A DNA stretch of 52,163 nucleotides from Phycisphaerales bacterium (lineage in GTDB: Bacteria > Planctomycetota > Phycisphaerae > Phycisphaerales > UBA1924). The translations under genes and the position numbers were made by a program. The notes beneath the pieces were generated by a model, which saw only the letters and a program-made list of their open reading frames with translations, was not told the origin of the DNA and did not search any database. Below, one piece after another: positions 23,536 to 30,681 of the stretch; positions within the stretch are counted from its first letter, which is position 1, and each line of letters starts with the position of its first letter. The DNA is taken from contig JADLBU010000078.1 of NCBI GenBank assembly GCA_020847535.1, positions 1 to 52,163 of the forward strand, in the 5' to 3' direction.

Positions 23536-23924
23536 GTCTCGACCCCGGTGGAGTCCATCGCCGGGTTGGAAGTCGTGCCCGCCAGGACTTCCTTGCCCAG
23601 TTCCCTCAGCGCACGATCGACGAGCGTGAGGATGTTGGCGCGGTCCGAGAACTTCTGCGGGGTGGTCCAGTGGGGCACCTGCTTGAGGCCGACGGCCTCT
23701 CGCACGGCGGGCATGAGGATGATCTGCTCGACGCCGCCGCGGTAGGTGGCCTTGAGGTACGTCTTGAGGACCAGGCAGGCAAAGAGCTGACGCTGGGTGA
23801 AGTCCTTGGGGCTCTTCTTGTCGGAGTACTCGCGCATGGAGCGCGAAGCAGCCCGGAGGGCGATGTTCACCACGCGGATCAGGAGCGTGGCGTCGGTATC
23901 CTCGCGATCAACCGTGTCGTCCAA
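23536..23924 (-). mobile_element. IS5-type transposase, N-terminal fragment
   Basis: Roughly 130 codons encode the start of a DDE transposase: KSPKDFTQRQLFACLVLKTY, then the VPHWTTPQKFSDRA motif, and the first catalytic aspartate in AMDSTGVETT. The reading then breaks and continues as rtcR in a different frame, so the second and third acidic residues and the rest of the element are gone. The start would be TTG at 23924. I see no matching terminal inverted repeats. It is a relic, not an active element. Confidence 0.85.
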
Positions 23925-24035
23925 AGAGCGTCTTCACGCCTCACGATACGGCGTGTAGACCACGGCGGTTGCGCTGTTTTCTACAGAGCAATCCCATCAC
24001 CAGAAGACTTGGATATTCTCTCACAAAGTAAGGCA

Positions 24036-24075
24036 TCTGTCAGCTCGCCCCCTGATGGCCGTCTTTGCTGACAGA
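24036..24075. repeat. 9-bp inverted repeat before carboxypeptidase gene
   Basis: TCTGTCAGC (24036-24044) and GCTGACAGA (24067-24075) are perfect inverted copies, 22 bases apart, ending 41 bases before the M32 peptidase ATG. It could be an operator or leader hairpin; no regulator can be proposed. Confidence 0.45.
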
Positions 24076-24115
24076 ACATGCACCGGACGGGACTGTTGCA
24101 GCCATATCGTACCGC

Positions 24116-25693
24116 ATGAACCCCTCGACCCGCTACGACATCCTGTGCCAGCACCGCCGCAAAGCCGCCACCTTCTCCTCCGTCGGCCGACTTCTCTCCT
24201 GGGACCAGGAGACCTACATGCCCCACGCAGGCGGACCCGGCCGATCCGACCAGCAGGCTGCGCTCGCCGAAATCTCCCACAAGGCCGCCACCGACCCCCG
24301 CATCGGCGAGCTGCTCGCCGCCTGCGAATCCGACCAATCCCTCACCGGCGATCCCAAGACCGAACGCAACCTCCGCGAGATGCGCCGAGATTTCGACCTC
24401 GCCACCAAGCTCCCCACCGAGCTGGTCGCCGAGCTCGCCAAGGTCGGCTCACAGGCCCAGGAAGTCTGGAAAGATGCCCGCGCCAACAACGACTTCAAAG
24501 CATTCGCCCCCTGGCTCGAACGCATGATGGCACTCACACGCCGCAAGGCCGAGTGCTACGGCGTCCCCCAAGGCGGTGAGCTCTACGACGCCCTCCTCGA
24601 TGAGTACGAGCCCGGCGCCACTGCCCGGGAGATTTCCGCCATCTTCGGTCCCCTCCGCCAGCGCCTCAGCAACCTCATCAACGAGATCTCCGAGGCGAAA
24701 AAGAAAGTCCCCACCAAGATCCTCACCTCCAAGATCCCCGCCGACAAACAGCACGCCTTCGGACTCTTCGTCCTCGAAGCCATGGGCTTTGACCTCAAGG
24801 CCGGCCGACTCGATGTCACCACCCACCCCTTCTGCGAAGGTCTCGCCCCAGGCGATACCCGCCTCACCACCCGCTACCGCGATGAGAAGTTTACCGATGC
24901 TCTCTACGGCACCATGCACGAGATGGGCCACGGCCTCTACGAGCAAGGCCTCCCCAAGGACAAGCACTTCGGCGAACCGCTCGCCGATTCCATCAGCCTC
25001 GGCATCCACGAGAGCCAGTCACGCATGTGGGAGAACTTCGTCGGCCGCTCACGAGCCTTCTGGGTCTGGGCCCTCCCCCACGCCCGCAAGCGCCTCGGCG
25101 GAGCGCTCGCCAAGGCCACCGTCGACCAGCTCTACGCCGCCGTCAACACCGCAAACCCCAGCTACATCCGCGTCGAAGCCGATGAAGCCACCTACAACCT
25201 CCACGTCATGCTTCGCTTCGAGATCGAACGCGGCCTGATCGCCGGCGACATCAGAACGAAAGATGTCCCCAAGCTCTGGAACAAGCGCTTCGAAGACCTC
25301 TTCGGCATCAAGGTCCCGGACGATCGCAGGGGCTGCCTCCAGGATGTCCACTGGAGCTTCGGCCTCATCGGCTACTTCCCCACCTACACCCTTGGCAACC
25401 TCTACGCCGCCCAGTTCTGGGAGAAGATCAACAAGGACCTGGCCAAGTTCGCCGGCCCATCCACCAACGGCAACGGCAAGCACTCCGCCGCCGCCAACAC
25501 CACCGCCGCCGAAAAGCTGATCGCCAAAGGCGACTTCGCCCCCCTCAAGGCCTGGCTCAACAAGAACATCCACACCCACGGCAAACGCTACCGCGCCGGC
25601 GAACTCTGCGAAAAAATCACCGGCAAACCTCTCAGCGCCGACCCCCTCATGCGCCACCTCGAAGGCAAACTCCGCCCCATCTACGGCATCTGA
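24116..25693 (+). CDS. Carboxypeptidase Taq, peptidase family M32
   Basis: This 525-residue cytoplasmic zinc carboxypeptidase removes residues from peptide C-termini. Length and motifs fit M32. The SSVGRLLSWDQETYMP opening is followed by HEMGHGLYEQG with zinc ligands H268 and H272 and catalytic E269. The GIHESQSRMWEN motif supplies the third ligand, and a late RVEADEATYNLHVM segment is typical. Start ATG 24116 has no Shine-Dalgarno. Codon use shifts here to C-ending codons, as in the genes that follow, compared with the G-rich style of 2-23 kb; this probably reflects strand bias rather than transfer. Confidence 0.96.
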   Translation: MNPSTRYDILCQHRRKAATFSSVGRLLSWDQETYMPHAGGPGRSDQQAALAEISHKAATDPRIGELLAACESDQSLTGDPKTERNLREMRRDFDLATKLPTELVAELAKVGSQAQEVWKDARANNDFKAFAPWLERMMALTRRKAECYGVPQGGELYDALLDEYEPGATAREISAIFGPLRQRLSNLINEISEAKKKVPTKILTSKIPADKQHAFGLFVLEAMGFDLKAGRLDVTTHPFCEGLAPGDTRLTTRYRDEKFTDALYGTMHEMGHGLYEQGLPKDKHFGEPLADSISLGIHESQSRMWENFVGRSRAFWVWALPHARKRLGGALAKATVDQLYAAVNTANPSYIRVEADEATYNLHVMLRFEIERGLIAGDIRTKDVPKLWNKRFEDLFGIKVPDDRRGCLQDVHWSFGLIGYFPTYTLGNLYAAQFWEKINKDLAKFAGPSTNGNGKHSAAANTTAAEKLIAKGDFAPLKAWLNKNIHTHGKRYRAGELCEKITGKPLSADPLMRHLEGKLRPIYGI

Positions 25694-25711
25694 TCTCCCT
25701 CCTCACTTTCA

Positions 25712-25790
25712 CCCGGGAGAGTCGGCGAGGCTCTGCGAGCTGGTGAGGGCTCCCAATCTACCGCATCTCCAGCTCTATCACTTCTTCCGT
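25712..25790. repeat. Dispersed repeat B, copy 1
   Basis: About 78 bases starting with 'cccgggagagtcggcgaggc' and including 'ggtgagggct' and 'cacttcttccg' recur with few changes at 33783-33859. Both copies sit 20-40 bases after the stop of a plus-strand gene (this peptidase; mutY). The segment codes for nothing. Confidence 0.75.
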
Positions 25791-25877
25791 CCACCCAAAG
25801 AAACGACCCCGCCATTCGGCGAGTTCGTGCTCTTTCTTGGGTCTTGACTTTTACGAATGCCTGATGCCCAGTGCCTT

Positions 25878-25955
25878 CTAGCATCCGGCTTCAAACGCCC
25901 TCACAAACGCATCGAAGTCTTCTGTATCGACAAACCCGCTGCCATCGAAGCCCCC
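25878..25955 (-). pseudogene. Remnant of a dockerin-repeat protein C-terminus
   Basis: On the minus strand the sequence reads DGSGFVDTEDFDAFVRAFEAGC and stops at 25878-25880, exactly the last repeat of the secreted dockerin-type proteins. Upstream in the same frame only GGLFRFWGGF-like sequence precedes it, with no first repeat, domain or signal peptide. The 403-base gap between the M32 peptidase and the methyltransferase therefore holds this relic plus repeat B and nothing else I can support. Confidence 0.75.
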
Positions 25956-26096
25956 CCAGAATCGGAACAACCCTCCGATCCCGTGGACTTTTCGGAGTGA
26001 AGGCGGCCACCCAGGGCCCGGAGAGCACCGACAAGCCCAAACATCGCGCATCAGAGATCAAGGTCAGCCGCCCGCGGTTCCGATGATGAGTAGTCG

Positions 26097-26945
26097 ATGT
26101 CTCAAGCAGCATCCATCCCCGCCGTGTCCGTCGATGCCTCCCGCATGCCCGCCCAGGCGGCCACCGTGGTTCGCGGCGATCGCCTCGTCATGCATCGCGC
26201 CGCAGCCGACACCCCCGCCTACTGGGATGCCGTCTGGAACTCCGATCCCCCGCGCCGCGCCCCCAATGAGTATCTCACCCGTTGGTATCGCGCCCTCTCC
26301 GAACGCTACCTCCCGAAAGACGGCCTGATCGTCGAAGCCGGCTGCGGTAACGGCAACATCATGCGCACCTTCGCACGCGCCGGCTGGCGCATCGAAGGCC
26401 TCGACTTCGCCGACCGCACGATCGCCGCCAACAAGGCCATTGATCCCGAAGGCTCCTACCGCAGAGGCGATGTCCGCGCCATGCCCTACGAAGGCAACTC
26501 GCTCGCCGGCTACATTTCCCTCGGCGTCATCGAGCACTTCAGTGATGAAGTCCGCGCGGGCATCCTCCAGGAATGCCATCGCTGCCTCCGCCCCGGCGGA
26601 GTCGCACTCATCACCACACCCTACTTCAGCCCCATCCGCGCTATGCGCGCCCGCATGGGCGGCTTCGATACCGATGCCGGCGGCATGCCCTTCTACCAGT
26701 ATTTCTTCACGCGCAAAGACCTCTCCACCCAGGTCCAATCCGCAGGCCTGCAAGTGCTCGCCACCGATGCCTACGACATCTACAAAGGCATCAAGGACAC
26801 ACTCCCCCGGCCCATCATCAAGCGATCACTCGACCGCTTCAAAGCCTTCGGCAAACCAACCTCACGCTGGCTGCACCACCCCCCAAAGTGGATCCGCAAC
26901 ACCTGCGGACACATGCAGATCGTGATGGCGGCCAAGCCTAATTGA
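26097..26945 (+). CDS. SAM-dependent methyltransferase, class I
   Basis: The 282-residue protein has a class I methyltransferase fold: motif I VEAGCGNGNIM, motif II acidic end GLDFAD, the GDVRAMPY segment, and motif IV/post-I LGVIEHFSDE. LRPGGVALITTPY follows. The C-terminal FxRKDL-type region fits small-molecule or lipid/polysaccharide methylating families. Start ATG 26097 follows the relic region without a clear ribosome site. Its stop overlaps the convergent prenyltransferase gene by 8 bases. Substrate unknown; a link to quinone methylation is possible only by proximity to the UbiA-type gene. Confidence 0.85.
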   Translation: MSQAASIPAVSVDASRMPAQAATVVRGDRLVMHRAAADTPAYWDAVWNSDPPRRAPNEYLTRWYRALSERYLPKDGLIVEAGCGNGNIMRTFARAGWRIEGLDFADRTIAANKAIDPEGSYRRGDVRAMPYEGNSLAGYISLGVIEHFSDEVRAGILQECHRCLRPGGVALITTPYFSPIRAMRARMGGFDTDAGGMPFYQYFFTRKDLSTQVQSAGLQVLATDAYDIYKGIKDTLPRPIIKRSLDRFKAFGKPTSRWLHHPPKWIRNTCGHMQIVMAAKPN

Positions 26946-27924
26946 CCACAAGGTCAATGCACCCCGCCACCCCAAGCACACAACTCACCACCCCATTCAG
27001 CGTAAAGAACGCCATATCAAGCCCCGCCTTCCCGCGACTCGCCAGCACGATGTGCTCCGCGATCAAAAGCCCCGCCACCGGCACAAGCGCAGCCCCGAAA
27101 ATCCACCCCAGCCGCGGCTCAACTCTCCAAGCCATCAAAAGCCCCGCAAACGCCAGCACATGCAGCACCCTGCTGATCCAGATCGCCGCCCCCGCCCCCA
27201 GCCGCGACGGGATGCTCCACAGCCGGTCGCGCTGATCGATCTCGATGTCCTGCAGCGAGTAGATCACATCAAACCCCGCGACCCACACCGCCACCATCCC
27301 CGCAAGCCAGTACACCGCTTGCACCCGCCCTAGTGCTGATGGATCGATCGCGATCATCGCCGCGATCGGAGAGATCGCCAGCGCCAGCCCCACGAACAAG
27401 TGGCACAGCCACGTGAACCGCTTCGTGAACGAATACAGCGCCAGAAACCCCAGCACCGGGATCGCCAGCACCACCGGCCACGCATTGCCGAAGAAAAAAT
27501 AAAACCCCGAGCACGCCGCCGCGAACAGCGCAGCGCACCCGACCAGCACCAACCCCCCGAACCCCGCCGACAACCGCCCCGAAGCAAATGCTCGCCGTCG
27601 CGTCCGCGGGTTCACCGCATCGATCTTCCGATCCGCAAGCCGGTTCACCACCATCGCCCACGTCCGGGCGATCACCATGCACACCACCACCAGCCCCAGC
27701 TTGCCCACGAATCGTCCCCACGATTCATCGGCGCTGCGCGCAAGAAACGCACCCAGCACCGCAAACGGCATCGCAAACACAGAGTGCGAAAGCTTGATAT
27801 CCCCCGCCACCGCCCGGATCGCCGCCGCTCCGCGCACCGGCTCTGTGCCGCCCGCAGCAATCCCGCCCGATGAAGCTGTTAATGAAGAACTCATCTCCGA
27901 CCCACGCTCATCCCACGGCCGCAT
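26938..27924 (-). CDS. UbiA-family prenyltransferase (quinone biosynthesis)
   Basis: An integral membrane enzyme of 328 residues with about 8-9 helices that joins a polyprenyl diphosphate to an aromatic acceptor. The two Asp-rich, Mg-binding motifs are present: NRLADRKIDAVNPRTRRR and YSLQDIEIDQRDRL. The pattern matches 4-hydroxybenzoate or futalosine-route (MqnP-like) prenyltransferases in menaquinone synthesis; I cannot tell which. The start is either ATG 27924 or ATG 27894 (MSSSLTASSG); the segment between is low in conserved features. Confidence 0.9.
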   Translation of the reverse strand: MRPWDERGSEMSSSLTASSGGIAAGGTEPVRGAAAIRAVAGDIKLSHSVFAMPFAVLGAFLARSADESWGRFVGKLGLVVVCMVIARTWAMVVNRLADRKIDAVNPRTRRRAFASGRLSAGFGGLVLVGCAALFAAACSGFYFFFGNAWPVVLAIPVLGFLALYSFTKRFTWLCHLFVGLALAISPIAAMIAIDPSALGRVQAVYWLAGMVAVWVAGFDVIYSLQDIEIDQRDRLWSIPSRLGAGAAIWISRVLHVLAFAGLLMAWRVEPRLGWIFGAALVPVAGLLIAEHIVLASRGKAGLDMAFFTLNGVVSCVLGVAGCIDLVVN

Positions 27925-27944
27925 CGCGAGACGGCCTAACTTCT

Positions 27945-28056
27945 TTCTTCAGCTCGAAGGGCTGGCCGTTCATAGCCGGGGGTTGAGCAAGCCCCGCGAG
28001 CGAAACCCTCGGAAGAATCCATGAGCGATCTGCACCCTGAAAGGGTGCTCGCTCCG
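27945..28056. repeat. Dispersed repeat C, copy 1
   Basis: The sequence around 'catagccggggg', 'gcgagcgaaaccctcggaag' and 'gcaccctgaaagggtgctcg' is matched by 41241-41376 in order and spacing. The end contains a near-perfect hairpin (caccct/agggtg). It lies between the prenyltransferase start and the 28104 gene. It resembles short dispersed elements common in planctomycete genomes. Confidence 0.7.
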
Positions 28057-28103
28057 CTCAATGAACTCAACCATTGCACATACCTTCAGTTCGATCCGGC
28101 TTT

Positions 28104-28547
28104 TCAACCACCCCCGCCTTCTGCCCCCGTCCCCCCATCCGCCGGCGGCGTCTCCGGCGCAGGCTCCGCCTCCGGCTCCGGATCTCCCGGCCCCGGCTTC
28201 GAAGCCTTCGGCGGCGGGATCCGATCATCCTGGAACCGCAGCCCGATCACCTTCCCACCCCGCACGATCGCCTCCACCTTGTCCTTGCTCTGCGGATCGA
28301 CCTGGCTGATGTCAAACACAAACACACCCTCACCCGCATCCACCGGGTTCGGGTGCTTCAGAATCACCTTCACATCCTCCAGCGTCTTCCCGCCGCTGAT
28401 GATCTCCGCCGAATCCTCCAGCACGATCGCCTGCAGATTCCCCCCCTTCGGCGGCCGCGAACGCATGTACAGGTACCCGCCTCCGGCGAATACCAGGATG
28501 AGCACCAATGAAATCAACCGCCCCATGCTGCCCTTGGCATCAGCCAT
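28104..28547 (-). CDS. Small membrane-anchored protein downstream of dnaX
   Basis: A 147-residue product with a short cytoplasmic N-terminus, one membrane helix (about 9-28, ISLVLILVFAGGGYLYM), a soluble domain and a Pro/Glu/Gly-rich tail. The family is unknown to me. ATG 28547 lies inside the last codons of the dnaX tau frame (8-base overlap), so the two are translationally coupled. This is the position where most bacteria carry ybaB and recR. Confidence 0.7.
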   Translation of the reverse strand: MADAKGSMGRLISLVLILVFAGGGYLYMRSRPPKGGNLQAIVLEDSAEIISGGKTLEDVKVILKHPNPVDAGEGVFVFDISQVDPQSKDKVEAIVRGGKVIGLRFQDDRIPPPKASKPGPGDPEPEAEPAPETPPADGGTGAEGGGG

Positions 28548-29241
28548 TGCCGGACTCCCTTCGTTCAACCCTGATCAGGCGAGCGCCGAGCAATTCGGCG
28601 GCCTGCCGCACAAGCGGATGATCGCTCATGCTACTCACCGGAAGCACCTGCGGCGCGCCCCGCCCCGCACCACCGCCACCCCCCGTCGTGCCCGCGCCGC
28701 CCACGGTTCCACCCGCGGCAGCCGGACCGCCAACGCTACCAATACTCGGTGATCCCTGCGCTGCACCCGCCCGCTGTTCAACCTCTTCCATCTCCGCCGA
28801 ACGACCGATTGCCGCGGATCCCGCCGTAACCAGCTCAACCGTCAACGTCCGCCCCGCGATCCGCGAAACCAGCTGCGAGATCTCCGCTCGCCGGAACTCC
28901 GCCGACCTCACCAGCCCCGCCGGCCCCACCAAGACGATCCGCGCTTCATCCACCGACTCCATCCGCAGATCCCCCAGCACCGCCTGGAAGGATTTCGAAG
29001 CGCACGCCGCCACCACCGCCGGCCACGTGAACTCCGTATTCGGGGCGGGGCCCTCAAGGCCCCGCGCATCTTCTCCCCTCCGAACCACAACCTGCGCCGG
29101 CGCATCAATCCTGATCAGCGGCTCCACCCGCGCGCTCTGCAACTCCGGCTTTGAGCCTTGCTGCTTTTCGCTTTGAGCTTTCCCACCCCCCGGCGACGGA
29201 TTGAACGAAGCGCCCGCAGCGCCAGTCCCCGCCGTCGCCAT
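28540..29241 (-). CDS. dnaX: DnaX tau C-terminal extension (-1 frame)
   Basis: This 233-codon frame starts at an ATG that overlaps the dnaX stop (TAATG) and is in the -1 frame relative to dnaX. Its content is what a tau tail looks like: a low-complexity linker, a conserved globular part (WPAVVAACASKSFQAVLGDL to ISQLVSRIAGRTLTVELV) like tau domain IV/V, a Gly-rich linker, and a short end HPLVRQAAELLGARLIRV. Read by -1 slippage on the A7 tract it would give a tau of about 609 residues; read alone it would make no sense as a protein. Reinitiation at the ATG is the alternative. Confidence 0.7.
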   Translation of the reverse strand: MATAGTGAAGASFNPSPGGGKAQSEKQQGSKPELQSARVEPLIRIDAPAQVVVRRGEDARGLEGPAPNTEFTWPAVVAACASKSFQAVLGDLRMESVDEARIVLVGPAGLVRSAEFRRAEISQLVSRIAGRTLTVELVTAGSAAIGRSAEMEEVEQRAGAAQGSPSIGSVGGPAAAGGTVGGAGTTGGGGGAGRGAPQVLPVSSMSDHPLVRQAAELLGARLIRVERRESGNG

Positions 29242-29266
29242 TACCGTTTTTTTCCCGCCGACTCCT
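29192..29266 (-). promoter_or_regulatory. dnaX programmed -1 frameshift signal
   Basis: Reading along the minus strand there are three parts. First, a Shine-Dalgarno-like AGGAG (29266-29262), followed by 8 bases. Second, a zero-frame slippery heptamer A AAA AAA (29253-29247), then 7 bases that include the dnaX stop TAA. Third, a perfect 8-bp stem GGCGACGG/CCGTCGCC (29239-29232 with 29199-29192). These are the three elements of the E. coli dnaX frameshift site in the same order and with similar spacing. The A7 tract could also act by transcriptional slippage, as in Thermus. Confidence 0.75.
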
Positions 29267-30368
29267 CACGCGATGCCGCCGCCAGCACCGCCGTCACATC
29301 CGCGATCCTCTCCGTCATCCCCAGACGCACGATCACCGCATCCACCAGCGCCCGCGGCGAAGCGCTGCTCTTGACGCCGCGCTGCGCGTTCTCGCAGATC
29401 GCGATCATGTGCGTCAGACCCGCCGCATCGAACTTGCTTGCCCGTGCCGTCTCCGTCGCCCGCGCCTGGCCCGAAAGATCCACCAGCGCTGTATCCCCCC
29501 CGCACGCCGCGATCACCATCAGGTCCCGCAGCCGCGAGCTGAGCGTCTCCAGCAGCGTGTCGATCGAGATCCCACGCGCCAAGAGCTCATCGGTCTTCTC
29601 CAGCGCAACCCCCGGCGCTCCAGTCGAGATCGCATCGATCAACCGCCCTACCAGCTCCGCATCCGGCAGTCCCAGCAGCTCCTCCAGGAACTTGAGCGTC
29701 AGGTGCTTCTGCCCCCCCGCGATCACGCGATCCAGGAGCGACAGCGCATCGCGCATCGAACCGTTCCCCAGCCGCGCCACCGCGTGAACCAGCTCCGGCT
29801 CCGCTGTCAGCTTCTCCTTCTTGAGCACATCACGCAGGTGGTCGGCGATCCGCCCCGAAGGGATGTTCCGGAACTCGTACCGCTGGCACCGCGACTGGAT
29901 GGTCGCCGGCACCTTGTGCGACTCGGTCGTGCACAGGATGAACTTCACGTGCTCCGGAGGCTCCTCCATGGTCTTCAGCAGCGCGTTGAACGCCTGCGTC
30001 GAGAGCATGTGAACCTCGTCGATGATGTAGATCTTGTGCTTGCCACGCAGCGGCCGGTACGCCGCGTTCGAGATCAACTCCCGAACATTCTCCACACCCG
30101 TGTTGCTTGCCGCGTCGATCTCGATGACATCCGTGTCCTTGCCCTGCATGATCAACGCATCCACCTCTGTGCTCCCCCCGTTCAGGGCCTTGGCGAAGAT
30201 CCGCGCCATCGAGGTCTTCCCCACCCCCCGCGTTCCGCAGAAGAGATAGGCATGGGCGACCCTCCCCGAGTCGATCGCCCCCTGGAGCGTCTTGGCAATC
30301 GTCTCCTGGCCGACGACCTCGTCGAACCCCTGAGAGCGATACCGGCGTGCAAGCACTGTGTACGTCAT
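29241..30368 (-). CDS. dnaX: DNA polymerase III subunit DnaX, gamma form
   Basis: The 375-residue zero-frame product is the AAA+ clamp-loader motor. It has Walker A GTRGVGKTS (K51), Walker B IYIIDEVHML (D117-E118), sensor FILCTTE, SRC arginine finger, and the collar helices. It assembles with delta and delta' to load the sliding clamp. The usual Cys4 zinc module after FAKALN is replaced by a short GGSTEVDALIMQGKD segment with no cysteine, which is unusual. It ends GKKR just after the slippery A7 tract. The start MTYTVLARRYR is the normal DnaX beginning. Confidence 0.97.
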   Translation of the reverse strand: MTYTVLARRYRSQGFDEVVGQETIAKTLQGAIDSGRVAHAYLFCGTRGVGKTSMARIFAKALNGGSTEVDALIMQGKDTDVIEIDAASNTGVENVRELISNAAYRPLRGKHKIYIIDEVHMLSTQAFNALLKTMEEPPEHVKFILCTTESHKVPATIQSRCQRYEFRNIPSGRIADHLRDVLKKEKLTAEPELVHAVARLGNGSMRDALSLLDRVIAGGQKHLTLKFLEELLGLPDAELVGRLIDAISTGAPGVALEKTDELLARGISIDTLLETLSSRLRDLMVIAACGGDTALVDLSGQARATETARASKFDAAGLTHMIAICENAQRGVKSSASPRALVDAVIVRLGMTERIADVTAVLAAASREESAGKKR

Positions 30369-30681
30369 GGCTGGCCGATTCTACCGATCACAACCCCACC
30401 CCTGGGCACGGCCGACACCTCCTTCTGCGGAATATGAATCCCCTTTCAAAAGCCCGCACCCAAAGTGGTCCTCGTGTTTGTTGTCAAAATCCGTAACTGT
30501 CCCATCGAACAGACATAGAACGAGTAGTGGATTCGACCCAGGGTGGGCACTATCCTGTGGCGCTTCCGATTCGGAAGCAGGAAATCCGTGTCTCGTTCAC
30601 GGGTGCGATGAAGGGCGAGAAACACCGCATCCCCGTATTTTCTAGAAGGGGCAGCGCGGGTCCTACCAGAGTGGAGCCATT
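30369..30681. other. Intergenic region before DUF11 lipoprotein gene
   Basis: This 313-base divergent gap has lower GC than its neighbours and must contain the promoters of dnaX and of the lipoprotein gene. TTGTCA at 30481-30486 could be a -35 box facing the lipoprotein, but no convincing -10 lies at the right distance. GTGGAG at 30671-30676 is the lipoprotein ribosome site. I see no gene here. Confidence 0.5.

Noticed and set aside
26097..27924. Methyltransferase plus UbiA gene as a quinone operon
   Set aside because: The genes are convergent, not cotranscribed, and the methyltransferase lacks clear UbiE/UbiG hallmarks.
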